This document shows positions 9,100 to 16,125 of a stretch of 64,000 bases of DNA, one piece after another. The translations under genes and the position numbers were made by a program. Positions within the stretch are counted from its first letter, which is position 1. Each line of letters begins with the position of its first letter. The stretch is from NCBI RefSeq assembly GCF_005405185.1, contig NZ_BJDO01000006.1, positions 1 through 64,000 on the forward strand, given 5' to 3'. The notes beneath the pieces are model-generated. The model saw only the letters and a list, made by a program, of their open reading frames with translations, was not told where the DNA came from and made no database searches. The DNA comes from Secundilactobacillus hailunensis. Its GTDB lineage: Bacteria; Bacillota; Bacilli; Lactobacillales; Lactobacillaceae.

Positions 9100-9951
9100 G
9101 TGAAAGAAATCAACCAGCAAGTCTTTGAAGGCGAACGAGCGCTATTTAAAGCCCACGACCTCAACATTAAAAACAGTACGTTTCAAAACGGCGAATCACC
9201 GCTAAAGCACAGTAAAAATTTGAACATTGAACATAATATTTTCAAGTGGAAATATCCGCTATGGTATGCCGATAACATTAACGTGACCCAAAGTACTATC
9301 AAGTTAGAAGCTCATGCCGGTATTTGGTATACCAAGAACCTGACAATGGATAATGTGATGGTGGAAGCCACCAAAACATTCCGTCATATGAGTCACTCTC
9401 AGTTGTCAAATATCACCATTAGTAATGCGGCTGAAACGCTGTGGTGGTGTAACGATATTAAGCTAGATCACATTACGGCCACCGGCGATTATTTTGGCAA
9501 AAACTGTGAGAACATCGTCGTTGACCATCTGAAATTAAGCGGTAACTATGCCTTTGACGGCAGCAAGAATATTGAAGTTCACAATTCTACTTTTGAGACT
9601 CACGATGCCTTTTGGAATTGCGATAATGTTACCGTGTATGATTCAACGTTGGTTGGCGAATACCTCGCCTGGAACACCGAGCACATCCGGTTTGTAAACT
9701 GCTGGATTGAAAGTGACCAGGGACTGTGTTATGTGGATGATTTAACCTTGGAGAACTGTTCGCTAGTGAATACCGATTTGGCGTTTGAATATTGCACGGC
9801 TATCAACGCTGATGTGACTACCACGATCGATAGTGTGAAGAACCCGATTAGTGGTGTGATCAACGTACCTGCAATCGGTGAAGTTATCCAAGATGATCCA
9901 GACATCGATAAGTCAGCGATTAAAATTAACGTAGGGGGACAACCGGCATGA
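9100..9951 (+). CDS. DUF3737 family beta-helix protein
   Basis: A 283-residue protein of the DUF3737 family, common in lactobacilli and with no established function. The sequence is a run of ~20-residue imperfect repeats (N-hydrophobic-x-hydrophobic patterns such as SKNLNIEHN, ADNINVTQS, CNDIKLDHI), as expected for a right-handed parallel beta-helix. It is rich in Trp, Tyr and Asn. It has no signal peptide, so it is probably cytoplasmic. GTG start with GGAAGGA 7 nt upstream. Its stop overlaps the start of patB by 4 nt (ATGA), which implies translational coupling and a linked role. Confidence 0.85.
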   Translation: MKEINQQVFEGERALFKAHDLNIKNSTFQNGESPLKHSKNLNIEHNIFKWKYPLWYADNINVTQSTIKLEAHAGIWYTKNLTMDNVMVEATKTFRHMSHSQLSNITISNAAETLWWCNDIKLDHITATGDYFGKNCENIVVDHLKLSGNYAFDGSKNIEVHNSTFETHDAFWNCDNVTVYDSTLVGEYLAWNTEHIRFVNCWIESDQGLCYVDDLTLENCSLVNTDLAFEYCTAINADVTTTIDSVKNPISGVINVPAIGEVIQDDPDIDKSAIKINVGGQPA

Positions 9952-11108
9952 CAGATTTTTCAGAATTAATTGATCGGCGGCACACCAATTCCGTGAAGTG
10001 GGACGTTAAAGATAACGAACTGCCAATGTGGGTGGCCGATATGGATTTCCGGACCTTACCTGCGATCACAGCTGCGATTCAAGAACGGGCTAAAAGTGGT
10101 ATCTTCGGCTATGAAGAAGTGCCACAGAAATATTTTGATGCTGTCCAAGGTTGGTATGCCAGTGAACATAACTGGCGGCCGGATACTGATTGGATGATTT
10201 TTTCAACCGGCGTGGTGCCCACGATTTCATCGTCAGTGAGACGACTGACCAACGTTGGTGACAATGTGTTAATTCAAGCCCCCGTGTACAATATTTTCTA
10301 CAATTCCATTTTGAATAACGGACGTCACGTCCTTTCTAGTGACCTCGTTTTGGATGATCAAGAAACTTATCATATTGACTGGGATGATCTGGAAGCCAAA
10401 ATGGCCGAACCGCTGACGACTTTGATGATCCTATGCAATCCGCATAATCCGGTTGGGATGATCTGGTCTGCAGAAACCCTAGCACGGATCGGTGAACTAG
10501 CTGCTAAGCATCATGTGGTGGTCTTATCAGATGAAATTCACGGTGATATTACGGCACCGGATAAGGGGTATACACCATTTGCGTCAGTAAATAAAACCAA
10601 TGAACAAAATAGTGTGACTGCGGTGTCGCCCAGCAAGACCTTTAATGTGGCAGCCTTGCACGCCGCTACGGTGATTGTTCCCAACGCAGTGTTACACGCA
10701 ATTGTGGAGCGCGGCCTTAATACGGATGAACTGGCGGAACCCAATTCGTTTGCGATTCCCGCATCGATTGCGGCCTATACGCAGGGGCATCAGTGGGTTC
10801 ATGACATGCGTGCTTATATTGAGAGCAATAAACAGACCGTTGCCAAATTTGTGGCTGAAAATGTGCCGGGCGTGAAGACTGTTGCCGGCAATGCCACTTA
10901 TCTGGTCTGGCTGGATACCAGGGAGATTGATATGGCTTCTGATAAACTCGAACAGTTTATTCGGCAGGAGACTGGACTGTACTTATCAGAAGGTACGGTG
11001 TATGGTGGAGATGGTCAAGAGTTCTTAAGAATGAACGTTGCCTGTCCTAAAGAACGGCTGATGGATGGTTTAAATCGTCTAAAGCAAGGTATCTTAGCAG
11101 TTAAATAG
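9948..11108 (+). CDS. patB: PatB/MalY-type PLP-dependent C-S lyase (cystathionine beta-lyase)
   Basis: A 386-residue fold-type I aminotransferase of the MalY/PatB subgroup. It has the N-terminal signature WVADMDF, CNPHNPVG in the cofactor site, SDEIHGDI with the PLP-contacting Asp, and SPSKTFNVA with the Schiff-base lysine. Members cleave cystathionine or cysteine to pyruvate, ammonia and a thiol; some only act as aminotransferases. It is translationally coupled to the DUF3737 gene upstream and followed by a strong terminator. Confidence 0.9.
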   Translation: MTDFSELIDRRHTNSVKWDVKDNELPMWVADMDFRTLPAITAAIQERAKSGIFGYEEVPQKYFDAVQGWYASEHNWRPDTDWMIFSTGVVPTISSSVRRLTNVGDNVLIQAPVYNIFYNSILNNGRHVLSSDLVLDDQETYHIDWDDLEAKMAEPLTTLMILCNPHNPVGMIWSAETLARIGELAAKHHVVVLSDEIHGDITAPDKGYTPFASVNKTNEQNSVTAVSPSKTFNVAALHAATVIVPNAVLHAIVERGLNTDELAEPNSFAIPASIAAYTQGHQWVHDMRAYIESNKQTVAKFVAENVPGVKTVAGNATYLVWLDTREIDMASDKLEQFIRQETGLYLSEGTVYGGDGQEFLRMNVACPKERLMDGLNRLKQGILAVK

Positions 11109-11119
11109 ATTCGGCTAAT

Positions 11120-11166
11120 AAAAGCCCATAGAACAAGCATGCTGATGCTTGCTCTATGGGCTTTTG
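11120..11166. terminator. Bidirectional terminator after patB
   Basis: A near-perfect hairpin (aaagcccatag...caagcatgctgatgcttg...ctatgggcttt) with T/A tracts on both sides, between convergent genes. Confidence 0.9.
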
Positions 11167-11190
11167 GTGTTTATTTAGTTAAAATTCAAG

Positions 11191-11586
11191 TTAGCAATTA
11201 CCACTATTCGCAAAAATACCTTGCTTGAAGGCCGCTAAAATTTCTTTACCATCAGCAATTTGGACGTTGTTATCCAGTAATTGACCGTTGTTAGTGAGGT
11301 TCAGCATGGCCTTTTGATAATCTAACTTCAACCCCTGACCTAAGAAGTAGATATCGTAATCAGAGGTGTAAAGTGACAGATCAGCATTATTTTTGAGTGT
11401 AACGTGATATTCAGCATCCGGTTGATCTAGAACTACAATGGTGAACTTAGTGCCGATACTGCAGGCACCGCCTTGAAGTGAATACTTACCACCGGCATCA
11501 TCAGTGATCAATAACAGTGTTTTGGATAGCAGTTGTTTTTGTTTTAACAGGTCAACAGCAGCTGGTGTAATTGTAATTTCATTCAT
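11191..11586 (-). CDS. HesB/YadR-like iron-sulfur biosynthesis family protein
   Basis: A 131-residue protein with the fold signature of the FeS_biosyn (HesB-like) family: an N-terminal MNEITITPAAVDLLKQK, the GGACSIG turn and a C-terminal LGQGLKLDY segment. The three-cysteine pattern of true A-type carriers is absent; only two Cys are visible (GACS and the penultimate NC), so scaffold function is doubtful. The ATG at 11586 has GGAAG 8 nt upstream, and an in-frame GTG at 11595 overlaps that site. It is single, between convergent patB and uppP. Confidence 0.75.
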   Translation of the reverse strand: MNEITITPAAVDLLKQKQLLSKTLLLITDDAGGKYSLQGGACSIGTKFTIVVLDQPDAEYHVTLKNNADLSLYTSDYDIYFLGQGLKLDYQKAMLNLTNNGQLLDNNVQIADGKEILAAFKQGIFANSGNC

Positions 11587-11672
11587 CGGGAACACTTCCT
11601 TTTAGCTAGCAGTGTACGCTGATGGGGGAATAAAATCAATTGTGCACGGCCAAGTCTTGCAGCAATAAACGA

Positions 11673-12500
11673 TTAGTTAACCAGTCCAAAATAAGCAACT
11701 ACGATGATGCCCAAAATAATTCGGTACCATCCAAATACTTTAAAGTCGTTTTGTTTGATATAATTAAGGAGGAGCTTAATTGACAGATAGGCCACAATAA
11801 AAGAGACCAGTACGCCAGTTAGCAGCACCGCTGACTGCATACTGGAAAAGGTGTTACCATGCATGAAATATTTGATGATTTTTAGAGCTGAGGCGCCAAA
11901 CATGGTTGGAATGGCCAAAAAGAATGAAAATTCCGTGGCTACATATCTCGACGTGCCAATTAGAATCGCACCGAGGATCGTTGCGCCAGACCGAGAAGTA
12001 CCGGGAATCAGCGACAGGATTTGGAAAATACCAATTAAAAGAGCGGTCTTCATGGGTAAATGGGATAGCTCTGAATACCGCGGTAGTCGATGCCGGTTAA
12101 AGTTTTCGATGAGGATAAATAATACGCCGTAAGTAATCAGTGTCACCGAAATTACCGGCCAATTCGTTAAGTGGGCATCCATCCAGTCGTTCAGTGGCAG
12201 CCCAATAATCACGGATGGGAGTACCGCAACGATTACTTTAGCCCATAATACCCAAACTTGATGACGTTCAAAGATGGTCTTGCTGCGAGATAAAGGGTTC
12301 AATTTATTGAAATAAATGACAACAACTGCCATAATAGCCCCGAGTTGTATGACGACCATAAACATATTGATAAACGCGGTGGGTTCCTTGAGTTTGACAA
12401 ATTCATTGGCTAAATAAAGGTGACCAGTGGAGCTAATTGGTAAAAATTCCGTGACACCTTCGATGATTCCTAAAATGATGGCTCGAATAATCTCAATCAC
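11673..12500 (-). CDS. uppP: Undecaprenyl-diphosphate phosphatase
   Basis: A 275-residue polytopic membrane protein (about 7-8 hydrophobic segments) of the BacA/UppP family. It recycles the undecaprenyl lipid carrier for cell-wall synthesis and confers bacitracin tolerance when abundant. The two conserved active-site motifs are present: [14 protein letters not shown] at residues ~14-27 and PGTSRSGAT near 165. GTG start; GGAGG lies 12 nt upstream, which is rather far. It is monocistronic. Confidence 0.95.
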   Translation of the reverse strand: MIEIIRAIILGIIEGVTEFLPISSTGHLYLANEFVKLKEPTAFINMFMVVIQLGAIMAVVVIYFNKLNPLSRSKTIFERHQVWVLWAKVIVAVLPSVIIGLPLNDWMDAHLTNWPVISVTLITYGVLFILIENFNRHRLPRYSELSHLPMKTALLIGIFQILSLIPGTSRSGATILGAILIGTSRYVATEFSFFLAIPTMFGASALKIIKYFMHGNTFSSMQSAVLLTGVLVSFIVAYLSIKLLLNYIKQNDFKVFGWYRIILGIIVVAYFGLVN

Positions 12501-12588
12501 GATGACAGATTTCCTCCGTTGTAACTTTCTGTTTTTACTAAGTTTACGGGGTTGCTGTAAAGCCCATATTTGAAATAAGTAAAGTTTG

Positions 12589-12600
12589 TGTAAACGTTAC
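12589..12600. promoter_or_regulatory. cre-like half of a divergent site pair
   Basis: TGTAAACGTTAC lies between uppP and the TetR gene. It shares ten bases with an inverted copy at 12716 and approximates the CcpA operator. Confidence 0.3.
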
Positions 12601-12715
12601 AAAAACCTGTGTTATCCACGTTTATATTTTTTGAATAAAAGATACATAAATTATTTGTTGTTCATACTGATTGCAGATAATGATGAGTGTACCAATATAA
12701 TGGTGATTTTGGAGA

Positions 12716-12729
12716 CGTTAACGTTTACA
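12716..12729 (-). promoter_or_regulatory. cre-like site upstream of the TetR gene
   Basis: On the minus strand TGTAAACGTTAACG matches 13 of 14 positions of the CcpA cre consensus TGTAANCGNTNNCA. It also contains the palindrome ACGTTAACGT, so it could instead be the TetR operator. Confidence 0.35.
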
Positions 12730-12796
12730 GCTGTACATAGCTTGTTATAAAATTTAACTAACAAAGTTTGAGGATAAAATTACCCAAGGGGGTCAA

Positions 12797-13345
12797 ATGA
12801 TGGTCTCATATGCACGCTTGCGAACTCGTAATCAAATAACGATGGCAATGCTGACCTTATTAAAAACTCACCGGATTGAAAACATCGAAGTTACTCAAAT
12901 CTGTGAAGCAGCATTTATAAAGCGCAGTACCTTTTACCGTTATTTTCACGACAAAATTGACCTGACTGAGGCCGTTCTTGATAAGATTTTAGAAGAGTGG
13001 CAAAACGATGGTCAGACAGAACATACTGCTGCTGAAATTGCTGACTTTTTCATGAATAACTATGATGTGTTATCTCATTTGATGGTCAATCCGAATAACC
13101 ACCACTATGCTGAAAATCAGCGACTTTTACAAAATTGGCTGATGACTCAGATTACGCAGGTCGATAAGTCTGCGCCGCCGCTTGTTGATAAGATTAGAAA
13201 GTCTCACGATCCCATGCTGATCAGTTCATTTTTGCTTCAAGGCACTTTTGGTGTCTTGTCGCAGATTGACCTAACTAACCAGAGTGATCGTTTGAGAATG
13301 AAAGCCTTTCTAATTGAAGTTGTTGATAAAATTACGCAGTCTTAG
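12797..13345 (+). CDS. TetR/AcrR-family regulator
   Basis: A 182-residue regulator. The TetR DNA-binding domain occupies residues ~8-58 (IENIEVTQICEAAFIKRSTF then YRYFHDKIDL). The C-terminus resembles the TetR_C group found in DhaS-like proteins. GGGGG precedes the ATG. No gene follows on the same strand, and the nearest divergent gene is uppP, 296 bases away. The target is therefore unknown and may be itself or uppP. Two cre-like/palindromic sites lie in that gap. Confidence 0.85.
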   Translation: MMVSYARLRTRNQITMAMLTLLKTHRIENIEVTQICEAAFIKRSTFYRYFHDKIDLTEAVLDKILEEWQNDGQTEHTAAEIADFFMNNYDVLSHLMVNPNNHHYAENQRLLQNWLMTQITQVDKSAPPLVDKIRKSHDPMLISSFLLQGTFGVLSQIDLTNQSDRLRMKAFLIEVVDKITQS

Positions 13346-13376
13346 CTTTAGTGATGAAAATAAGGATCTTATAGTA

Positions 13377-13418
13377 GAAAACGCGATTACTCCGGGTATT
13401 AGAGTAATCGCGTTTTTT
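13377..13418. terminator. Terminator between the TetR and isochorismatase-like genes
   Basis: Perfect 13-bp stem (aaacgcgattact/agtaatcgcgttt) with T6 on the plus strand, between convergent genes. Confidence 0.9.
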
Positions 13419-13510
13419 GTGTTGCACTTGGAACTGATAGCAGTAAGCGTTAAGGGCACATCGGTACAGTGATCCAGTTTACCGGTACATATCGTAGTTT
13501 GGCGTTTAAA

Positions 13511-14095
13511 TTAAGCCGGTAGATTTGCTAGTAACGTTTCACTATCAGTCACCCAGCCAACCCGTGGGAAAATTTTCGAGAAGAAGAATTGGTGACTTTC
13601 CGGATCACGGTCAGCACAGGCGTCCGATACTATGATCAGCCGATAATGTTGCTGATAGGCGTCCAACGCAGTCGCGTAGACCCCGTTTGAACTGGAGACA
13701 CCAGTAAGAATGATGGTGTCGATGCCGCGGCGTCGGAGCTGTAAGTCTAAATCGGTACCAAAGAAAGCGCCAGGATTTTGTTTGTTAATAATCAACACGT
13801 TCTTCGCAAATGGATCGTGGGCGATCGGCATCATTAATTGAGCAGTATTCGGTGTGGTTGAGCCGTTTTGATCATTTTCTTTAAAAGGAAACAGGGTTTG
13901 AACTGAGTGGACATTGACCGTAACTTGAACGATGAGCGCAGCGGTGTTTTCCAACCGGTCAGCTAACTGATTGTTCACTTTGAGAACCTGATCGGGTGTA
14001 CTGGGACCAATGGTTTTGGCTGCAAGAATATTATTTTGTAGATCGATTGCGACAAAGGCGGTGTGCGCAAGATCAATTTGTGGTAAATCTGACAT
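13511..14095 (-). CDS. Isochorismatase-fold hydrolase lacking the catalytic cysteine
   Basis: A 194-residue alpha/beta protein of the isochorismatase-like superfamily. The catalytic Asp (AFVAIDLQN) and Lys (INKQNPGAFFGTDL) are present. At the nucleophile position, where nicotinamidases and YcaC-like enzymes have Cys (TNxCVE), the sequence is GVSSSNGVYATALDA, with Gly. True isochorismatases such as EntB and PhzD also have Gly there, so it may be a non-thiol hydrolase. No siderophore or menaquinone genes are adjacent. It is monocistronic, 36 nt downstream of the ABC-F gene on the same strand. Confidence 0.8.
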   Translation of the reverse strand: MSDLPQIDLAHTAFVAIDLQNNILAAKTIGPSTPDQVLKVNNQLADRLENTAALIVQVTVNVHSVQTLFPFKENDQNGSTTPNTAQLMMPIAHDPFAKNVLIINKQNPGAFFGTDLDLQLRRRGIDTIILTGVSSSNGVYATALDAYQQHYRLIIVSDACADRDPESHQFFFSKIFPRVGWVTDSETLLANLPA

Positions 14096-14131
14096 TTTAA
14101 GACCTGACTTTCTGTGTACTTATACTGCTAA

Positions 14132-15622
14132 TTATAACGCAACTACTTTAGTACTGATGGCATCGATAAAATTGCGGTCGTGCTCCGTGACCAGCATGGT
14201 GGGCTGAACGTTTTGAATAACGGTGACTAATTGATCCTGATTGAAGACGTCCAGGTAGTTCAGCGGTTCATCCCAGAGGTAAAGACCGGTGGGGGTGGCT
14301 AAACTAGCTGCCAGTTCCACCTTTTTTTGCTGACCGGCAGAGAGCTGTTGAATCGGTGTTTTAAAGGCTGAACGCGGCATCCCTAATTTTTTGAGGTTAC
14401 TTAAAAGATCCTGGTAGCTTAACTGGCGTTTTTCGGCAAATTTAGTTAGGGTGCCGACGTTATCGGGATAGTGCTGGCGCACAATGCTGCGAGCAGCCGT
14501 TTGTGCCAGTTGGATTTCACCGGTGATGGTACCTTTGAAGTGCCCCAAGATGGCGGCAATCAAGGAGCTTTTGCCGCTACCATTAGGACCAATCAAAGCG
14601 ACGCGGTCACCTCGATTTAATTCAAAACTGACTGGTTTAGCGAAAAGTGGCGAACCGTCGTAGCTTAACTGGACGTTGTGAACCCGTAATAATGTTGCGT
14701 GGTGATCTGGTTGGTAGTTCATTTTCAGCGGGTCGATAAATTCGACGTTTTGTAGCAGGGCTTCCTTATCCGTAATAGCTTTATCCATCCGGTGCTCCAG
14801 GTTCTTAGCCTTTTGCATAACGCGAGCGGAGCGAGCACCGATAAAACCAGTATCGTAGACGGAACCGCTGCCTTTTTTATGCGGATTACCGTATTTGTCG
14901 CCTTCGCGATTTTGACTCCACTGCCGTTTGTTGGCAGCCGTTTCTTTTAGGCGACCGATATCGTGACGTAACTTGGATTGTTCTGCATATTCAGTTTGAT
15001 CCTTCAATTTTTTAGTCTGTTCATAAGCCGAATAGTTACCTTGGGTCAAGACCAGTTGCTGTTTTTCGATGGTTAACGTGTGATCAGTAGCCACGTCTAA
15101 AAAGTGCCGGTCATGTGAAATGACGATGAAACCTTGCTGCTTTTGGTGCAGGTAGGCAGCGATTTGATCCCGCCCAGCAATGTCCAAATGATTAGTGGGC
15201 TCATCTAGCAATGGAAAGCCAGTGTCGCTGGCAAAAGTAGCTGCCAGCAAAACTTTGGTCTGCTCACCACCGGATAGACTGTCAAAGGCGCGGTAGAGAA
15301 TACCGTCATCAGTGTGCATCAGGCTCAGTTCGCGCTGGACTTCCCACAGTTCAGCAGTGGTAGCCTTTTCCGCGATGACCCAAGTATCCTGAGTGGGGCC
15401 TTTAACGGGTTGGGGAAAATACAGCGGTTCTAGTGGCATGGAAATGCGGCCCGAACCGCTGAGCACGCCGCGGATCAGATTCAGCAGGGTGGTTTTGCCG
15501 CGGCCGTTACGACCGGTCAGGCCTAATTTCCAACTGCTGTCAAAAGTTAAATTTTGTTTGGTAAATAAGTTTGTTTGTCCTGGATAGGCAAAGGATAGAT
15601 TGGTGATTTGAATGGTCGACAT
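14132..15622 (-). CDS. ABC-F ribosome-protection ATPase (Lsa/Vga-like)
   Basis: A 496-residue soluble protein with two ABC domains and no membrane segments. Walker A motifs are TGRNGRGKTT and GPNGSGKSS, signatures SGGEQTKV and SAGQQKKVEL, Walker B regions LLDEPTNHLDI and YLWDEPLNYLDV. Between them is a Lys/Arg-rich linker at about residues 190-290. Size and motif divergence fit antibiotic-resistance ABC-F proteins, which remove lincosamides, streptogramins A or pleuromutilins from the ribosome. The ATG at 15622 follows GGAGGT. It is preceded by a leader with a three-codon upstream ORF and a terminator, as in drug-inducible members. Confidence 0.88.
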   Translation of the reverse strand: MSTIQITNLSFAYPGQTNLFTKQNLTFDSSWKLGLTGRNGRGKTTLLNLIRGVLSGSGRISMPLEPLYFPQPVKGPTQDTWVIAEKATTAELWEVQRELSLMHTDDGILYRAFDSLSGGEQTKVLLAATFASDTGFPLLDEPTNHLDIAGRDQIAAYLHQKQQGFIVISHDRHFLDVATDHTLTIEKQQLVLTQGNYSAYEQTKKLKDQTEYAEQSKLRHDIGRLKETAANKRQWSQNREGDKYGNPHKKGSGSVYDTGFIGARSARVMQKAKNLEHRMDKAITDKEALLQNVEFIDPLKMNYQPDHHATLLRVHNVQLSYDGSPLFAKPVSFELNRGDRVALIGPNGSGKSSLIAAILGHFKGTITGEIQLAQTAARSIVRQHYPDNVGTLTKFAEKRQLSYQDLLSNLKKLGMPRSAFKTPIQQLSAGQQKKVELAASLATPTGLYLWDEPLNYLDVFNQDQLVTVIQNVQPTMLVTEHDRNFIDAISTKVVAL

Positions 15623-15671
15623 AAGTGGGTACCTCCAATTTCTGGACGGGCATCGCGGCAATTTAGACATC

Positions 15672-15705
15672 AAAAAAGCACCTGAGAACGATTCTCCAGG
15701 TGCTT
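15672..15705 (-). terminator. Attenuator terminator in the ABC-F leader
   Basis: On the minus strand AGCACCTGGAGAA pairs with TTCTCAGGTGCT and is followed by six T, 50 nt before the ABC-F start. Because it sits between promoter and gene, it is expected to be conditional. Confidence 0.8.
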
Positions 15706-15816
15706 ACTCGCATAATCATATGCGTTTAGGCTCGCTAGAGAAGGTCTAGGTCAATGCCAGAACTGCGCAGTATTCCCCTGTAACAGGAATCACGGTGCTA
15801 GGTTCTAACGGTTGAC

Positions 15817-15828
15817 TTAGATCTTCAA
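15817..15828 (-). CDS. Three-codon upstream ORF of the ABC-F leader
   Basis: TTG AAG ATC TAA (fMet-Lys-Ile) with a perfect GGAGG (+ 15842-15838) 9 nt upstream, near the 5' end of the leader. A strong ribosome site in front of a tiny ORF, followed by a terminator, is the arrangement reported for antibiotic-responsive leaders of other ABC-F genes. The peptide itself would have no function. Confidence 0.55.
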   Translation of the reverse strand: MKI

Positions 15829-15862
15829 TGGGCGATACCTCCTCTTGTTTTGTATAGCATTA

Positions 15863-15891
15863 AAATAACATGGTTTTTATGAAGATGTCAA
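15863..15891 (-). promoter_or_regulatory. Promoter of the ABC-F leader
   Basis: On the minus strand TTGACA, 17-nt spacer, TTATTT; the transcript would start about 20-25 nt before the leader ribosome binding site. Confidence 0.6.
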
Positions 15892-15904
15892 ATGAGAGTT
15901 GTAA

Positions 15905-16090
15905 AGTGCGCTGCACTCCGGGCGCTTTGGGGCTGGAACGTGGTGGCTCGCTCCGGAGCTAAGTTAAGGCTATTCGCCTTAACTGGATCTCCTCCGTCTC
16001 GCGTGAAACTAAGAAGTAGCCAGTGCTTCGCACCGCCAACTTCCAAGTTTCACTTTCACCACTTAGTCCCAGCGCCCTCCGTTTCGCTCA
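15905..16090 (-). repeat. Family A structured repeat, copy A4
   Basis: On the minus strand: outer stem GGGCGCTGGG/CCCAAAGCGCCC, a long hairpin (GTGAAACT...AGTTTCAC), the box GCGAGACGGAGGAGATCC, a hairpin (AGTTAAGGC...GCCTTAACT), and TAGCTCCGGAGCGA. It is the most diverged copy but keeps both boxes. It begins about 36 nt after the stop of the UvrA-like gene, in the same orientation. Confidence 0.75.
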
Positions 16091-16125
16091 CAAAACATCA
16101 ATTATTATAAATTGTAAATAATGAA

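Noticed and set aside
14132-15622. ABC-F protein as a membrane transporter ATPase
   Set aside because: Two ABC domains in one soluble chain with no permease gene adjacent indicate the ABC-F class.
15892-16110. A 72-codon open frame across family A copy A4
   Set aside because: Same reason; composition follows the stems and no ribosome site is present.
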